From contig OZ253474.1 of assembly GCA_965261695.1 (NCBI GenBank), positions 1,116,001 to 1,180,000 on the forward strand: a stretch of DNA of 64,000 nucleotides, in the 5' to 3' direction. The notes below the pieces were generated by a model. That model worked only from the letters and a program-made list of their open reading frames with translations. It searched no databases and was not told the DNA's origin. The translations under genes were made by a program, and so were the position numbers. This stretch comes from Bin5 sp965261695. Its GTDB lineage: Bacteria; Chloroflexota; Anaerolineae; Caldilineales; Caldilineaceae. Of this stretch, positions 6,843 to 16,833 are shown piece after piece (the first letter of the stretch is position 1; every line of letters starts with the position of its first letter).

Positions 6843-9047
6843 TTGCGACCACAATCGCTGTCTCCTTCAACGCCCATTCACAGACTTTTGCCTGACGATC
6901 TGCTCCTTCAGCCCAATTCCCTGTATCTGAGCGGACCGTTCGGCGCGGGCAAGACGTCCGCCGCCATAGAGCGTATTCAGTGGCTCCTGCGCCAGGAACG
7001 GGTGCGGGGCGATCAGATTCTGGTGCTGGTTCCCCAGCGCACGCTCGCTCAGCCCTACACGGTGGCGCTGCGCCGCTCGGACATACCGGCCGGCGCGCTG
7101 GTACACGTGACGACTGTGGCATCTCTGGCCCGATCCAGCGTGGCGCTGTACTGGCCGTTGGTGACGCGCTCAGCCGGATTCGCAGAGCCTCGCAAGGAGC
7201 CGACCTTCCTCAACCTGGAGACAACGCAGTACCACATGGAACGCTTTGTGAATGCAGCCGTCCGGCAGGCCGAGTTCGACCCCATCCGCCTGCAACGGAG
7301 TCGCATCGTCAGCCAGGTGCTGGACAACCTCAACAAGGCGGCGCTACACGGCTTCACGATCGACGAGGCCTACGCGCGCCTGGAAAACACCGTGCCGCAA
7401 GGGGAGCAGATGACCGCGCGGCTGAATGTCCTGCGCACGGCCCGGCGCATCAGCCAGGAGTTCCGGGCGTTGTGTCAGGAGGAGTCGCTGGTCGACTACA
7501 GCTTACAGATGCAAATCTTTTTGCAGGAGATTCTCGAAAACGAGTGGTGCAAGACCCATCTTTTTCGCACCTATCGTCACCTGATCTTCGACAACGCCGA
7601 AGAAGAGACCTATGCCGCACACGAACTGGTGCGCCGTTGGTTGCCCCACCTCGACAGCGCGCTGATCGTGGTCGATGAGGATGGCGGCTACCGGGCTTTT
7701 CTGGGCGCGGATCAACTCAGCGCGGAACGCCTGGCCGAATTCACGGCTCACCGCACGCGGCTCTCCCGCTCCCACGTCCAGGCGCCCGGGTTGACGGCAG
7801 TGATTGATCACATGCGCCATGCCCTTGGGCGGCAAGATGAAGTAAACGCCGCGCAGGAAGACGCAGACGATAGAGATGTTGGTGCGCCTCTCAGTCCCCC
7901 GATTGTCTTCCCGGACCAGTCCCATCGCTTCTATCCCCAGATGATAGAGTGGGTTGTCGCCGAAATCGAGCGCCTCGTAAAGGAGGAGGGCCTCGCGCCG
8001 GACCAGATCGCGGTGCTGGCGCCCTTCGTCAGCGATGCCCTGCGCTTCAGCCTACAGACCCGTCTGAATGAAAAGAGCATTCCGACAACCAGCCACCGCC
8101 CCAGCCGCGCCCTGAACGCAGAGCCGGCCGTGCGGACGCTTCTGACGCTGGCCGACCTGGCGCACCCGTCCTGGCAGCGCGCGCCCCTGCCCTCGGATGT
8201 GACGCTGACTCTCGCCAGCGCCATCGCCCAACTGGATCCGGTGCGGGCCAGCGTCCTGGCCGGCGCGGTTTACGGTCTGCGGGGCGGCGCCGACGGGAGA
8301 TTGCTCGCATTTGAAAGCCTGCGGGGAGACGTGCAGAACAGAGTGACCTTCGCCGTCGGTGAAGTCTACGAACGGCTGCGCAGCTGGCTGGCCGCCTACA
8401 GAGCGGAGACCGAATATACGCCTCTCGACCAGTTCTTTGCCCGCATCTTCGGCGAACTGCTAAGTCAGCCCGGTTTCGGATTCCATAACAAGCCCGACGC
8501 GGCCCGCATGGCCGATCAGCTCGCCAGGTCTGCACGCAATTTCCGCTGGGCGGTCGGCGGACAGGACCTTGCGGGCCGTGAGCATCGGGGCGATCAAGCG
8601 ACCGGGCTGCAATCCTCCCCGCAGCTTGAAATTGGCCGCGATTACATCGAATTGGTGGAAAGTGGCGCGCTGGGCGCTCTCTATCTGCCGGCGTGGACGG
8701 AGGCGGACGATGCCGTCTTCATCGCGCCGGCCTACACGTTTCTGATGCGCAACCGCGCAGTAGATGTGCAGTTCTGGCTCGACATCGGCGCGGAAGGCTG
8801 GTGGCAACGCATCAACCAGCCCCTGACCCACCCTTATGTTCTCTCTCGCAACTGGCCGAGGGCGCGCAGTTGGAGCGATCTTTACGAGACTCAGTATCGC
8901 CAGGACAGCCTATACCGCCTGCTGACCGGCCTCTTGCGCCGCGCCCGCCGCAGCGTCTTTCTGGGCCTGAGCGACTACGGCGAGAGCGGTATGGAACAGC
9001 GCGGGCCGCTACTGAATCTGCTCAACCGTGTCCAGGCGCGGGCATGA
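6843..9047 (+). CDS. UvrD/PcrA-like superfamily 1 helicase-type ATPase
   Basis: 734 residues with a P-loop GPFGAGKT at residues 31-38, LVLVPQRTLAQ resembling motif Ia, HLIFDNAEEE in place of a Walker B DExx, and a C-terminal part with RRARRSVFLGLSD resembling motif VI. The organisation recalls UvrD/AddB-type DNA-repair helicases, but Walker B and several motifs are divergent, so actual unwinding activity is unproven. No nuclease motif is evident. The start used is TTG at 6843, with no good ribosome site. It stands alone between two transcription-signal regions. AddB-like repair factor is the main alternative. Confidence 0.62.
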   Translation: MRPQSLSPSTPIHRLLPDDLLLQPNSLYLSGPFGAGKTSAAIERIQWLLRQERVRGDQILVLVPQRTLAQPYTVALRRSDIPAGALVHVTTVASLARSSVALYWPLVTRSAGFAEPRKEPTFLNLETTQYHMERFVNAAVRQAEFDPIRLQRSRIVSQVLDNLNKAALHGFTIDEAYARLENTVPQGEQMTARLNVLRTARRISQEFRALCQEESLVDYSLQMQIFLQEILENEWCKTHLFRTYRHLIFDNAEEETYAAHELVRRWLPHLDSALIVVDEDGGYRAFLGADQLSAERLAEFTAHRTRLSRSHVQAPGLTAVIDHMRHALGRQDEVNAAQEDADDRDVGAPLSPPIVFPDQSHRFYPQMIEWVVAEIERLVKEEGLAPDQIAVLAPFVSDALRFSLQTRLNEKSIPTTSHRPSRALNAEPAVRTLLTLADLAHPSWQRAPLPSDVTLTLASAIAQLDPVRASVLAGAVYGLRGGADGRLLAFESLRGDVQNRVTFAVGEVYERLRSWLAAYRAETEYTPLDQFFARIFGELLSQPGFGFHNKPDAARMADQLARSARNFRWAVGGQDLAGREHRGDQATGLQSSPQLEIGRDYIELVESGALGALYLPAWTEADDAVFIAPAYTFLMRNRAVDVQFWLDIGAEGWWQRINQPLTHPYVLSRNWPRARSWSDLYETQYRQDSLYRLLTGLLRRARRSVFLGLSDYGESGMEQRGPLLNLLNRVQARA

Positions 9048-9088
9048 AACCGAACGCCGCAGCGCTGAGAGGAAAATTTGAGACGTAT

Positions 9089-9117
9089 TTGCCTATCTGT
9101 TTCCCTTGTATTACAAT
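9089..9117 (+). promoter_or_regulatory. Sigma-70-type promoter upstream of the amidase-domain gene
   Basis: TTGCCT at 9089-9094 and TACAAT at 9112-9117 with a 17-nt spacer, 200 bp before the 9317 start. The long leader is unexplained. Confidence 0.5.
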
Positions 9118-9316
9118 GCTGAGACTTGCGCGCCTCTGTCTGCCTCCCCCACTTACTAGAGCGTTCGAGTAGTCGCCGAATATCGGTAATGGGGGCGTTC
9201 AGGCCGACAACGTGTGCGTCTTCCACAGCGATCTTATCCACGTGCAGCGGCCCTATCCCCGCAATATTGGCGGTAGCGGTTTCCACTTTGGTTGAAGTTG
9301 GCAGCGTCTTCGAACG

Positions 9317-12300
9317 GTGAGTAGAGACTACATCTTTGGCATCCATGATAGTGGCGGCGAAGAGTATATGCGCGCGGCCAGAAAACCGGGCTGGATCGTC
9401 TTCAGCGAAGTCCTGGGGCATGATCCGAACGATCTTTCGGGCAAAGATTACACCTCTTTCAGTCGTCAGGGTCTGGGCGTAATTGTCCGCTTGAACAACG
9501 GATACTATCCTCAGGGCACGCTTCCACCGAGCGGCGAATACGCCAACTTTGCTCGTCGTTGCGCCAATTTCGTCTCCACCAGCCGGGGCTGCAGCCGCTG
9601 GGTCATTGGCAACGAGATGAACTACTCAATCGAGCGTGCAGGCACGGCAGCCGCGTCCGGCGTGCGCCTACACATTGACGACTCGCTTGCCGACGACCCC
9701 ACGCTACGCAGCCTGCCGGAGCGGTTCAGCGCCCTTTTCCCCGCATCCAGTCGCGCGAGCGCGACCGATTTCACCGGGGGGGAGGAGCTGATCACGCCGC
9801 AACTCTATGCCAGTTGCTATGGGATGTGCCGCCAAACGATTCATAACGTCCCGGACCACGAAGAAGATCGAGTCTTGATCGGCGCAGTAGCGCCCTGGAA
9901 CAACCAGACAGTTTACCCCGGCAACCCCGGTGGCGATTGGATCAAGTACTTTCAGGACATCTTGTTGCAATGCGGCGCTAACGGCTGCGACGGAATCACA
10001 TTGCATACCTATACCCACGGCACCAATCCAACCCTGATCCTGGATAACAGCAAGCTCCCCGGCTTTCCCCAATATCATTGCCACTTCCAGGCATATCGGG
10101 ACTTTATGCAGGCGATCCCTGTCAATATGCGCAATCTGCCGGTCTTCATTACCGAGACCGATCAAGGCAGCCCGTGGGAAAACGCAAACAGGGGTTGGGT
10201 CCAGGCGGCATATGCCGAGATCGACCGTTGGAATCGCCAGAACTCGCAGCAGATCCGGGCATTGGTATTGTACCGCTGGCCGCAGGTGGACCGCTGGCAT
10301 ATCAAGGGCAAAGAGGGTGTCATTGAAGATTTCCGCAACGCCCTGCGGCACGATTACCAGTGGCAGAAGCAAACTGAACAGCCCAAAGCTGTGCCCAGGC
10401 CCGTTCCCCAACCTGAAGACCAGCCCCAGCCCGCCGCGCCCGAAATGCAGGATGCCGACTTCACGGAGAGCATTAAGCCGGGGCGCGGCATGGTCTACCG
10501 CGTTCAGTGGCTGAAAGGCAGACCACCCAGCCCGTTGCACGCCGGTCAGCGAGTTAACTTCCCGGTAACGGTCCGTAACACCGGCACGATCGCATGGCCC
10601 GCAACCGGTTCACAACACGTTGCCCTGAGCTATCACTTCTCTCAGAATCGGGAGAAGCTGCCGTACCCTGATGGGCGTCCCTTGTTGACACCTTTGCCCC
10701 GCGATGTCGCGCCAGGCGAGGAAGTCACCTTTGACGCGCAGATGATCATCCCCGACAGTCCCGGCAATTATACTTTGGTCCTGGACATGATTCGCGGCGG
10801 CGAGAATTGGTTCGAGGAGATGCAATCGGATGTTCTAACCCGCTGGCTGAATGTGAGCGAAGCGCGCCCTCGGCAGGCAGAAACCAGGCCGGCAGCGCCG
10901 GTCGCAGACGTCCCGCAAACGCAGGATTGGCGCAGAACGGAACCGGCGCCGCTACCTGAAACGACGCCCGACCTGCAAGCCAGAGCGGAGACGCGCTCCC
11001 CCTCCGCGCCGCACGGGCCGGCTATCGCCGATATTTCTGCATCTTTACCGCGGGGAGACCATCCGTTTGCGCGGCGCACTCCCGACCAAATCCAGCGGTT
11101 GGTGATCTGCCACACCGCCGCCCCCGCGGGCGTGCCGATTGAGGCAATTGCGCAAGCGCACATTTCGCAGGGCTATCCCGGCATCGCTTACCATTACTTT
11201 GTGCAGGAAAACGGCGAGATTCTCCAGCTGTCTGCGCTGGATACGGTTGTCAACGATGAGGCCGAGTGGAGCCTGACCGGTGTAAACATCTGTCTGGAGG
11301 GAAACTTTGACGATGTAGTCCCGCCCTCGCTCCAATTGACGGCAGCGGCCCAACTGTGCGCTTGGCTGCTGCCTCGCTTTCATCTGACCGCGCAAAGCGT
11401 CGTCGGTCTATGCGAACTGCTTGATACCTCCAGCCCCGGCAGCACCTACAGCGCCGGGCCTGCCTGGAAGCGGACGTTTCACGAAAGAGTCGTCGAGTTT
11501 CTCACCGATTCACCGCTGTCGCCGCCGACGGAGAATGGGGAGGACGAGGCGCCCCCTGCGCCGCAAGACAGCCCGACCGCGCCGCAGCCGGAGCCATTGC
11601 AAACGCCCAAGCCGCCGATCGAAGACGTGATCTCCCGTCTGCCGCGCGATCCGCAGCGCCTTTACCAGCGTCGCCCGGAGGATGTCGAGTTTATCGTCAT
11701 CAACCACACCGCCGCGCCGCCGATCACCCCATTGCAGACAATCGCCGCGGCATTCCACCGTCGGCTGCCGGGGATCCTGTACCAGTTTTTCATCGCCTCC
11801 AACGGCACAGTGTACCAGACTCAGCCGCTGATGCAGGCGGTGGACGGCAGAATCCCGTATATCTCCCGGGCCATCAACATAGGCTTTGCCGGTGAATTTA
11901 ACGACGATATCCCGACTCAGGCGCAGATCAAGTCGGGAAGGCTGCTAATCGCCTGGCTGATGGAGGAGTTCCCCCAATTGACGCTGGCCAGCATCCGCGG
12001 TGTGAACGAATTCATCAACCATTCCTCCCCTGGCAAGCAATGGCTGCAAGGAAGGCGCTGGAAGGACATTCTGATCAACGCAGTGCGGACGGGAACGGAT
12101 ACACCGGCGGCGGCTGTGAAGATCGCCGCGCGCGAGGAACGTCTCAGTCCACCCGGTCAGCAGGCCGCCGCCAGCCCCTCTGCGGAACGCCAAGCCGAAA
12201 CAACTGCACGCGAAAGTGAACGGCTGCGGCAGGAGGTGGCCGATGCGCGGACGCGGCAGAAGCGCGGGCGGCAGGTCGAGCAGCCGCAGATTCGTGACAT

Positions 12301-13108
12301 ACTCCTAGAGTTGCCCCGGCATGCCACGCTGCGCTATCGCAACCGTCCTTTGTCAGCCATCTCCTACCTGGCGGTCCATCACTCAGCTCTGCCAACTACC
12401 ATCGGGCCGGCGCGCATCGCTCAAGCGCACATCGACGAAGACCTTACGCGCGGCAAGAGAGCTTGGCCCGGCATCGGCTACCATTATTTTATTCCCGACG
12501 ACGGCGAAATCCTGCGGACCCAGCCGGTGGAGAAACGAAGCTATCATGTAGGCAGACACAACTATTATACTGTGGGCGTCGTCTTTGCCGGCAGCTTTAT
12601 GAACGGCTATTTGCCGACTGCGCAACAGATTCAGGCGGGGGCAGGTCTGATCGCTTGGCTGTTGCAGGAACTTGAGATTCCGCTCGCCAACGTGTTGGGC
12701 CACCGGGAGTTCTCGTACAACAACACAACCTGCCCCGGAAGCGAATGGCTGGGCGGCGGCCGTTGGCGCGACATCCTGGTGGCGGAGATCGAACGGGTTC
12801 AGATTGAAGTCCTGCCCTATCATTATGTCCTCTTCCCCACCGACGAGTCGATGGCAACGACCATGGCCGAGGCCAGCAGCTATTTCGAAAGGTTCAGGCC
12901 AAACGCTGGGACCCGCCTTGAGGATGCGTTGCAGGCGCGTTTTGTCACTCTTGCCGGCCCCACCCTGAGCGCGCAAGAAGAGCAACGCTTGGCGGATGCC
13001 GGCGTTCAGATGGACCGCCTGAATGACAGCGAGACCATTTCAGCCGCGCAGAGGCTTGTGCAGTTGGCCTACGATGGACGCCGCTTCCGTTCGCTGCTTG
13101 AGTCGTAG
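9317..13108 (+). CDS. Multidomain glycosidase-like protein with three amidase (PGRP/Amidase_2-type) domains
   Basis: 1263 residues. Residues ~1-355 resemble a clan GH-A TIM barrel, with IGNEMN near 97 and FITETDQG near 277 as candidate acid/base and nucleophile Glu. Residues ~390-510 look like an NBR1-type Ig domain (VTVRNTGTIAWP). Three amidase-like domains follow, starting near 594, 792 and 1017. The third keeps zinc-ligand-like residues (AVHHSA, GHREF, TTCPG). The first two keep only the first His region; the GHRE and TCPG equivalents are changed (VGLCEL/TSSPG and RGVNEF/HSSPG). A cell-wall or glycan role is likely. There is no obvious signal peptide, so export is unclear. Start GTG at 9317. 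The scpA gene follows after 5 nt. Confidence 0.75.
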   Translation: MSRDYIFGIHDSGGEEYMRAARKPGWIVFSEVLGHDPNDLSGKDYTSFSRQGLGVIVRLNNGYYPQGTLPPSGEYANFARRCANFVSTSRGCSRWVIGNEMNYSIERAGTAAASGVRLHIDDSLADDPTLRSLPERFSALFPASSRASATDFTGGEELITPQLYASCYGMCRQTIHNVPDHEEDRVLIGAVAPWNNQTVYPGNPGGDWIKYFQDILLQCGANGCDGITLHTYTHGTNPTLILDNSKLPGFPQYHCHFQAYRDFMQAIPVNMRNLPVFITETDQGSPWENANRGWVQAAYAEIDRWNRQNSQQIRALVLYRWPQVDRWHIKGKEGVIEDFRNALRHDYQWQKQTEQPKAVPRPVPQPEDQPQPAAPEMQDADFTESIKPGRGMVYRVQWLKGRPPSPLHAGQRVNFPVTVRNTGTIAWPATGSQHVALSYHFSQNREKLPYPDGRPLLTPLPRDVAPGEEVTFDAQMIIPDSPGNYTLVLDMIRGGENWFEEMQSDVLTRWLNVSEARPRQAETRPAAPVADVPQTQDWRRTEPAPLPETTPDLQARAETRSPSAPHGPAIADISASLPRGDHPFARRTPDQIQRLVICHTAAPAGVPIEAIAQAHISQGYPGIAYHYFVQENGEILQLSALDTVVNDEAEWSLTGVNICLEGNFDDVVPPSLQLTAAAQLCAWLLPRFHLTAQSVVGLCELLDTSSPGSTYSAGPAWKRTFHERVVEFLTDSPLSPPTENGEDEAPPAPQDSPTAPQPEPLQTPKPPIEDVISRLPRDPQRLYQRRPEDVEFIVINHTAAPPITPLQTIAAAFHRRLPGILYQFFIASNGTVYQTQPLMQAVDGRIPYISRAINIGFAGEFNDDIPTQAQIKSGRLLIAWLMEEFPQLTLASIRGVNEFINHSSPGKQWLQGRRWKDILINAVRTGTDTPAAAVKIAAREERLSPPGQQAAASPSAERQAETTARESERLRQEVADARTRQKRGRQVEQPQIRDILLELPRHATLRYRNRPLSAISYLAVHHSALPTTIGPARIAQAHIDEDLTRGKRAWPGIGYHYFIPDDGEILRTQPVEKRSYHVGRHNYYTVGVVFAGSFMNGYLPTAQQIQAGAGLIAWLLQELEIPLANVLGHREFSYNNTTCPGSEWLGGGRWRDILVAEIERVQIEVLPYHYVLFPTDESMATTMAEASSYFERFRPNAGTRLEDALQARFVTLAGPTLSAQEEQRLADAGVQMDRLNDSETISAAQRLVQLAYDGRRFRSLLES

Positions 13109-13113
13109 ACGGC

Positions 13114-13866
13114 ATGGACGTTACCTCCAATCCTTTCGGCGCCGGCTACGCGGTGCATCTTCCAGTCTACGACGGACCGATCGCCCTGCTCCTCCATCTG
13201 ATTGAACGCCAGGAACTCGACATAACAGAAGTGTCGCTGGTGGCGATTACTAATCAGTATCTGCGCGCCATCGAGGCTATCCAGGACATTGAACCGGAGG
13301 CGTTGGCCGATTTTCTGGCGGTGGCTGCCCGCCTGCTCTACATCAAGAGCCGCGGCCTTTTGCCCCAACCGGCGGGTGAGGAGGTGGAAGAGAAGCCAAG
13401 CGAGACGCTGATTCAGCAGTTGCTGGACTATCGCCGCTTCAAAGCCGCAACCGACGAATTGCGTCTGCGATCCGAGATTGGACTGCGTACAAACGCGCGC
13501 TTGGCCCCGCCGCCGCAGGTGGAACGCAGGTTGGACTACTCCGCCTTGACCCTCGAGAAGCTGGCTGCGGCCGCACAGCGGGCTCTGCGCAGCTTCCCCA
13601 GCAGTGTGGCCCCGCCCACTGTACGAGTTCACCCGATCACCATTGCCGAGAAGGTCGCCGACATTCGAAAGAGGATCAGCGGTTTCAACAGCGCCAACGG
13701 CACGGCCAATGGCGCTTTGCCCTTTTCCGCGCTTCTCTCCCGCAGCCGCAGCCGTTTGGAAATCGTCGTTACGTTCCTAGCCGTTCTGGAACTGATCAAA
13801 CAGCAGGAGATCGCAGCCGAGCAAGAGGAGACATTTGGGGAGATTGTGCTGCGGAGCGTGCTCTGA
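13114..13866 (+). CDS. scpA: Segregation and condensation protein A
   Basis: 250 residues with the ScpA kleisin pattern: an N-terminal YDGPIALLLHLIERQELDITEV, ITNQYL, LADFLAVAARLLYIKSRGLLP, and a C-terminal winged-helix part (VVTFLAVLELIKQQEI...EIVL). It bridges SMC heads together with ScpB in chromosome condensation. It starts 5 nt after the preceding stop without its own strong ribosome site, which suggests translational coupling. No scpB gene follows in this window, where a strong hairpin ends the unit instead. Confidence 0.92.
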   Translation: MDVTSNPFGAGYAVHLPVYDGPIALLLHLIERQELDITEVSLVAITNQYLRAIEAIQDIEPEALADFLAVAARLLYIKSRGLLPQPAGEEVEEKPSETLIQQLLDYRRFKAATDELRLRSEIGLRTNARLAPPPQVERRLDYSALTLEKLAAAAQRALRSFPSSVAPPTVRVHPITIAEKVADIRKRISGFNSANGTANGALPFSALLSRSRSRLEIVVTFLAVLELIKQQEIAAEQEETFGEIVLRSVL

Positions 13867-13914
13867 ATGAATGCGCGGACGAAAGCGAGCGTCCGCTGAG
13901 CTACGGGTGAACGC

Positions 13915-13946
13915 AAAGGGGCAGCGCCAACGAACGCTGCCCCTTT
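13915..13946. terminator. Terminator hairpin between convergent scpA and acs
   Basis: A perfect 12-bp stem (AAAGGGGCAGCG / CGCTGCCCCTTT) with an 8-nt loop, followed on the plus strand by CCCTTTTCG. It serves scpA and may also serve acs, whose stop lies 11 bp away on the other strand. Confidence 0.75.
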
Positions 13947-13956
13947 CCCTTTTCGT

Positions 13957-15888
13957 TTAGTCGGCCAGTGTACTTACGTCGCCGATGGGCAGGCCCTGGA
14001 CCTGCGCCTTAAGCAGGCGGCGCATGATCTTGCCCGAACGCGTCTTAGGCAAGCCGTCCACAAAGTTCAGTTCCGCAGGAACGGCAATCGGCCCGACCTC
14101 GTGACGCACGTGCAACTTCAAGGCGTCGTTCAGATCGGGGCTGCCGCTGACGCCTTCGTTGAGGATGCAGAAGGCGTGAATCACGTTGCCCCGCAACTCA
14201 TCGGGGATGCCGACGCAGGCGGCCTCGGCCACATCAGTATGGCTGACCAGCGCGCTCTCGATCTCGGCCGTTCCAAGCCGGTAACCGCTCACCTTGATCA
14301 CATCGTCCATGCGACCGATGATCCAGAAGTAGTCGTCGGCATCGCGGCGGGCGCTGTCCCCGGTAAAGTACCAACCCTGCTGGGCAAACTCGGACCAATA
14401 CTGCTCCACATAGCGGTCCGGATCCCCCCACACGGTACGCGCCATGCCCGGCCAGGGACGTTTGACAACCAAGTAGCCGTCTTCGTTCGTCTCGCAGGTG
14501 GAGCCGTCTTCGCGTACGACCTCGGCGTCAATGCCCGTGAAAGGTAGCGTGGCGCTGCCCGGCTTGAGCGGGACAACCGGAGTAGGCGTGATCATAAAGC
14601 CGCCTGTTTCCGTCTGCCACCATGTATCCATAATCGGGCAGTTCCCATGGCCGATCACCCGGTGATACCAGCGCCACGCTTCCGGGTTGATCGGTTCACC
14701 GACGCTGCCCAGAAGGCGCAGGCTGGAGAGGTCATGTTGCTCGGCCCAAGAGTCGCCGAAACGCATCAGCCCGCGTATGGCGGTGGGCGCCGTATAGAGA
14801 ATGGTAATGCCGTAGTCCTCCACCAGCTTCCAGTAGCGATTTGGCTGCGGGTAATCGGGCGCGCCCTCATACATGAAACCGGTTGCGCCGAGGATCAGAG
14901 GCGCGTAGACGATGTAACTGTGGCCGGTGATCCAGCCAGGGTCGGCCGCGCACCACCACAGGTCATCCTCTTTCAGGTCGAAAACGTATTTTAGCGTCGT
15001 GGCCGTGTAGACCTGATAGCCACCGCATGTGTGGAGGACGCCCTTTGGCCGGCCGGTTGTGCCGGATGTGTAGAGGATGAAGAGTGGATCTTCGGCGTCC
15101 ATCGGCTCCGACTCACAGGCGGGGCTGGCGATTGGCAGGGCCATCAGCTCGTGCCACCAGTCATCGCGGCCCGGCGTCATCTGCACATCCTGCAACGTGC
15201 ACTGGTGGACGATCACAGTCTGTACAATCGGGCTGCGCTTGACAGCCTCATCGGAAATGTCCTTTAGATTGACGGTCTTGCCGCGCAACCAGGCCCCGTC
15301 ACTGGTGATCAGCACCTTGGATTGGGCGTCGTCAATGCGGCTGGCCAGCGCCTGCTCGCTGAAACCGCCGTAAACCACCGAGTGGACAGCGCCGATCTTG
15401 GTGACGGCCAGCATCGCCATCATCAGTTCGGGAGTCCTTCCCATATAGATGGTGACCGTATCGCCCTTTCTGACGCCCTTGGCTTTGAGGACATTGGCGA
15501 ACTTGTTGACCTCCTGCCAGAGTTGGTAATAGCTGTACGTCTTGCGCTCGCCATCCTCCGCTTCCCAGATCAAGGCCAGTTTATGCTTGCGCCAAGTCTT
15601 GACGTGCCTGTCCAAGGCGTTGTAGGCGATATTGGTTTTGCCGCCGACAAACCACTTGAAGAACGGCGCACCGCTATCGTCCAGCACCTTTTCATAGGGT
15701 TCAAACCAGTCGATCAACTCGCGGGCGCGGGCGTCCCAGTAGGCCTCGATATCGGCGAGCGCCTCGTGACGCAGCTCCAGATAGTTGGCGACATTGGCGT
15801 TGGCGATTGCCGATTGCGGTGGCTGATACAATGCACTGGCAGCGGCAGGAACTTCAATTGCCTGGCCGTTTGAACTCTGCTCCGACAT
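13957..15888 (-). CDS. acs: Acetyl-CoA synthetase (AMP-forming)
   Basis: 643 residues of the ANL adenylate-forming family, making acetyl-CoA from acetate, ATP and CoA via acetyl-AMP. Visible motifs are LYTSGTTGRPKGVLH (P-loop-like), TWWQTETGG, YFTGDSARRDADDYFWIIGRMDDVIKVSGYRLG (hinge) and the C-terminal PKTRSGKIMRR with the Lys that is acetylated in regulated Acs enzymes. The ATG at 15888 follows AAGGAGG with good spacing, so the upstream start at 15903 is rejected. It lies 75 bp downstream of sucD on the same strand, possibly one operon for acyl-CoA metabolism. Confidence 0.95.
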   Translation of the reverse strand: MSEQSSNGQAIEVPAAASALYQPPQSAIANANVANYLELRHEALADIEAYWDARARELIDWFEPYEKVLDDSGAPFFKWFVGGKTNIAYNALDRHVKTWRKHKLALIWEAEDGERKTYSYYQLWQEVNKFANVLKAKGVRKGDTVTIYMGRTPELMMAMLAVTKIGAVHSVVYGGFSEQALASRIDDAQSKVLITSDGAWLRGKTVNLKDISDEAVKRSPIVQTVIVHQCTLQDVQMTPGRDDWWHELMALPIASPACESEPMDAEDPLFILYTSGTTGRPKGVLHTCGGYQVYTATTLKYVFDLKEDDLWWCAADPGWITGHSYIVYAPLILGATGFMYEGAPDYPQPNRYWKLVEDYGITILYTAPTAIRGLMRFGDSWAEQHDLSSLRLLGSVGEPINPEAWRWYHRVIGHGNCPIMDTWWQTETGGFMITPTPVVPLKPGSATLPFTGIDAEVVREDGSTCETNEDGYLVVKRPWPGMARTVWGDPDRYVEQYWSEFAQQGWYFTGDSARRDADDYFWIIGRMDDVIKVSGYRLGTAEIESALVSHTDVAEAACVGIPDELRGNVIHAFCILNEGVSGSPDLNDALKLHVRHEVGPIAVPAELNFVDGLPKTRSGKIMRRLLKAQVQGLPIGDVSTLAD

Positions 15889-15963
15889 TCGTCCCTCCTT
15901 CATTCAGTGTCAATTGGTTCGCTGCGGACTATGTTTTATCATAGCATACTTTCGAGCCACCCA

Positions 15964-16833
15964 TCAGATATTCTGCGCCGCCAGATCGGCGATCTCCTCG
16001 GGGTGCCGGGCAATGGAAACACCGGCGTTCTGGAGCGCTTCAATCTTCTCCGCGGCAGTGCCTTCACCACCGGAAATGATCGCGCCGGCGTGGCCCATGC
16101 GTTTGCCGGGTGGGGCGGTCTGACCTGCAATGAAGGCAATGACCGGTTTGCTCATCTCCGTTCTGATGTAGTCGGCGGCCACCTGCTCGTCGGCGCCGCC
16201 AATCTCGCCAATCAACACGACCTGCTCCGTGCCTGAATCCTGTGCAAACATCTGCAATACGTCCAGAAAATTCAGCCCTTTGATAGGGTCGCCGCCAATG
16301 CCGACGGCTGTGCTTTGGCCTATCCCGCGCGCTGTCAGGGCATAGATCACCTCGTATGTGAGCGTGCCCGAACGGCTGACGATGCCGACATTGCCCGGTG
16401 TGTGAATATGACCGGCCATGATCCCAACTTTGGCCGACCCCGGAGAGATCAGCCCAGGACAGTTCGGCCCGATCAGGATGGAGTCGGTCGTGTCCAGGTA
16501 GGCGCGGGCGCGCGCCATGTCCAGGGCAGGGATGTTCTCGGTGATGCAGACGATCAGTTCGATGCCGGCGTCTGCGGCCTCCAACAACGCGTCCACGGCA
16601 AATGCCGCCGGGACGAAGATAATGCTGGTATTGGCATCGGTCGTGGCGACGGCATCATGCGCGGTATCGAAGACCGGCGTATTGCCGACGGCCCACTGTC
16701 CGCCGCGCCCAGGCACGGCGCCGGCCACCACATTCGTGCCATATTGGATCATCTGCTGCGCGTGGAACGCGCCCTGGCTTCCGGTTATACCCTGCACAAG
16801 CAGCCGGGTTCCGCTATCGACGAGGATACTCAT
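15964..16833 (-). CDS. sucD: Succinyl-CoA synthetase alpha subunit
   Basis: 289 residues. A CoA-binding Rossmann domain (VQGITGSQGAFHAQQMIQYGTNVV), the GPNCPGLISPG segment and the phospho-histidine site GHAGAIISGGEGTA are all present, which is the full usual set for the ADP/GDP-forming succinate-CoA ligase alpha chain of the TCA cycle. The start codon overlaps the sucC stop (TAATG), implying coupled translation and a 1:1 complex. Confidence 0.96.
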   Translation of the reverse strand: MSILVDSGTRLLVQGITGSQGAFHAQQMIQYGTNVVAGAVPGRGGQWAVGNTPVFDTAHDAVATTDANTSIIFVPAAFAVDALLEAADAGIELIVCITENIPALDMARARAYLDTTDSILIGPNCPGLISPGSAKVGIMAGHIHTPGNVGIVSRSGTLTYEVIYALTARGIGQSTAVGIGGDPIKGLNFLDVLQMFAQDSGTEQVVLIGEIGGADEQVAADYIRTEMSKPVIAFIAGQTAPPGKRMGHAGAIISGGEGTAAEKIEALQNAGVSIARHPEEIADLAAQNI

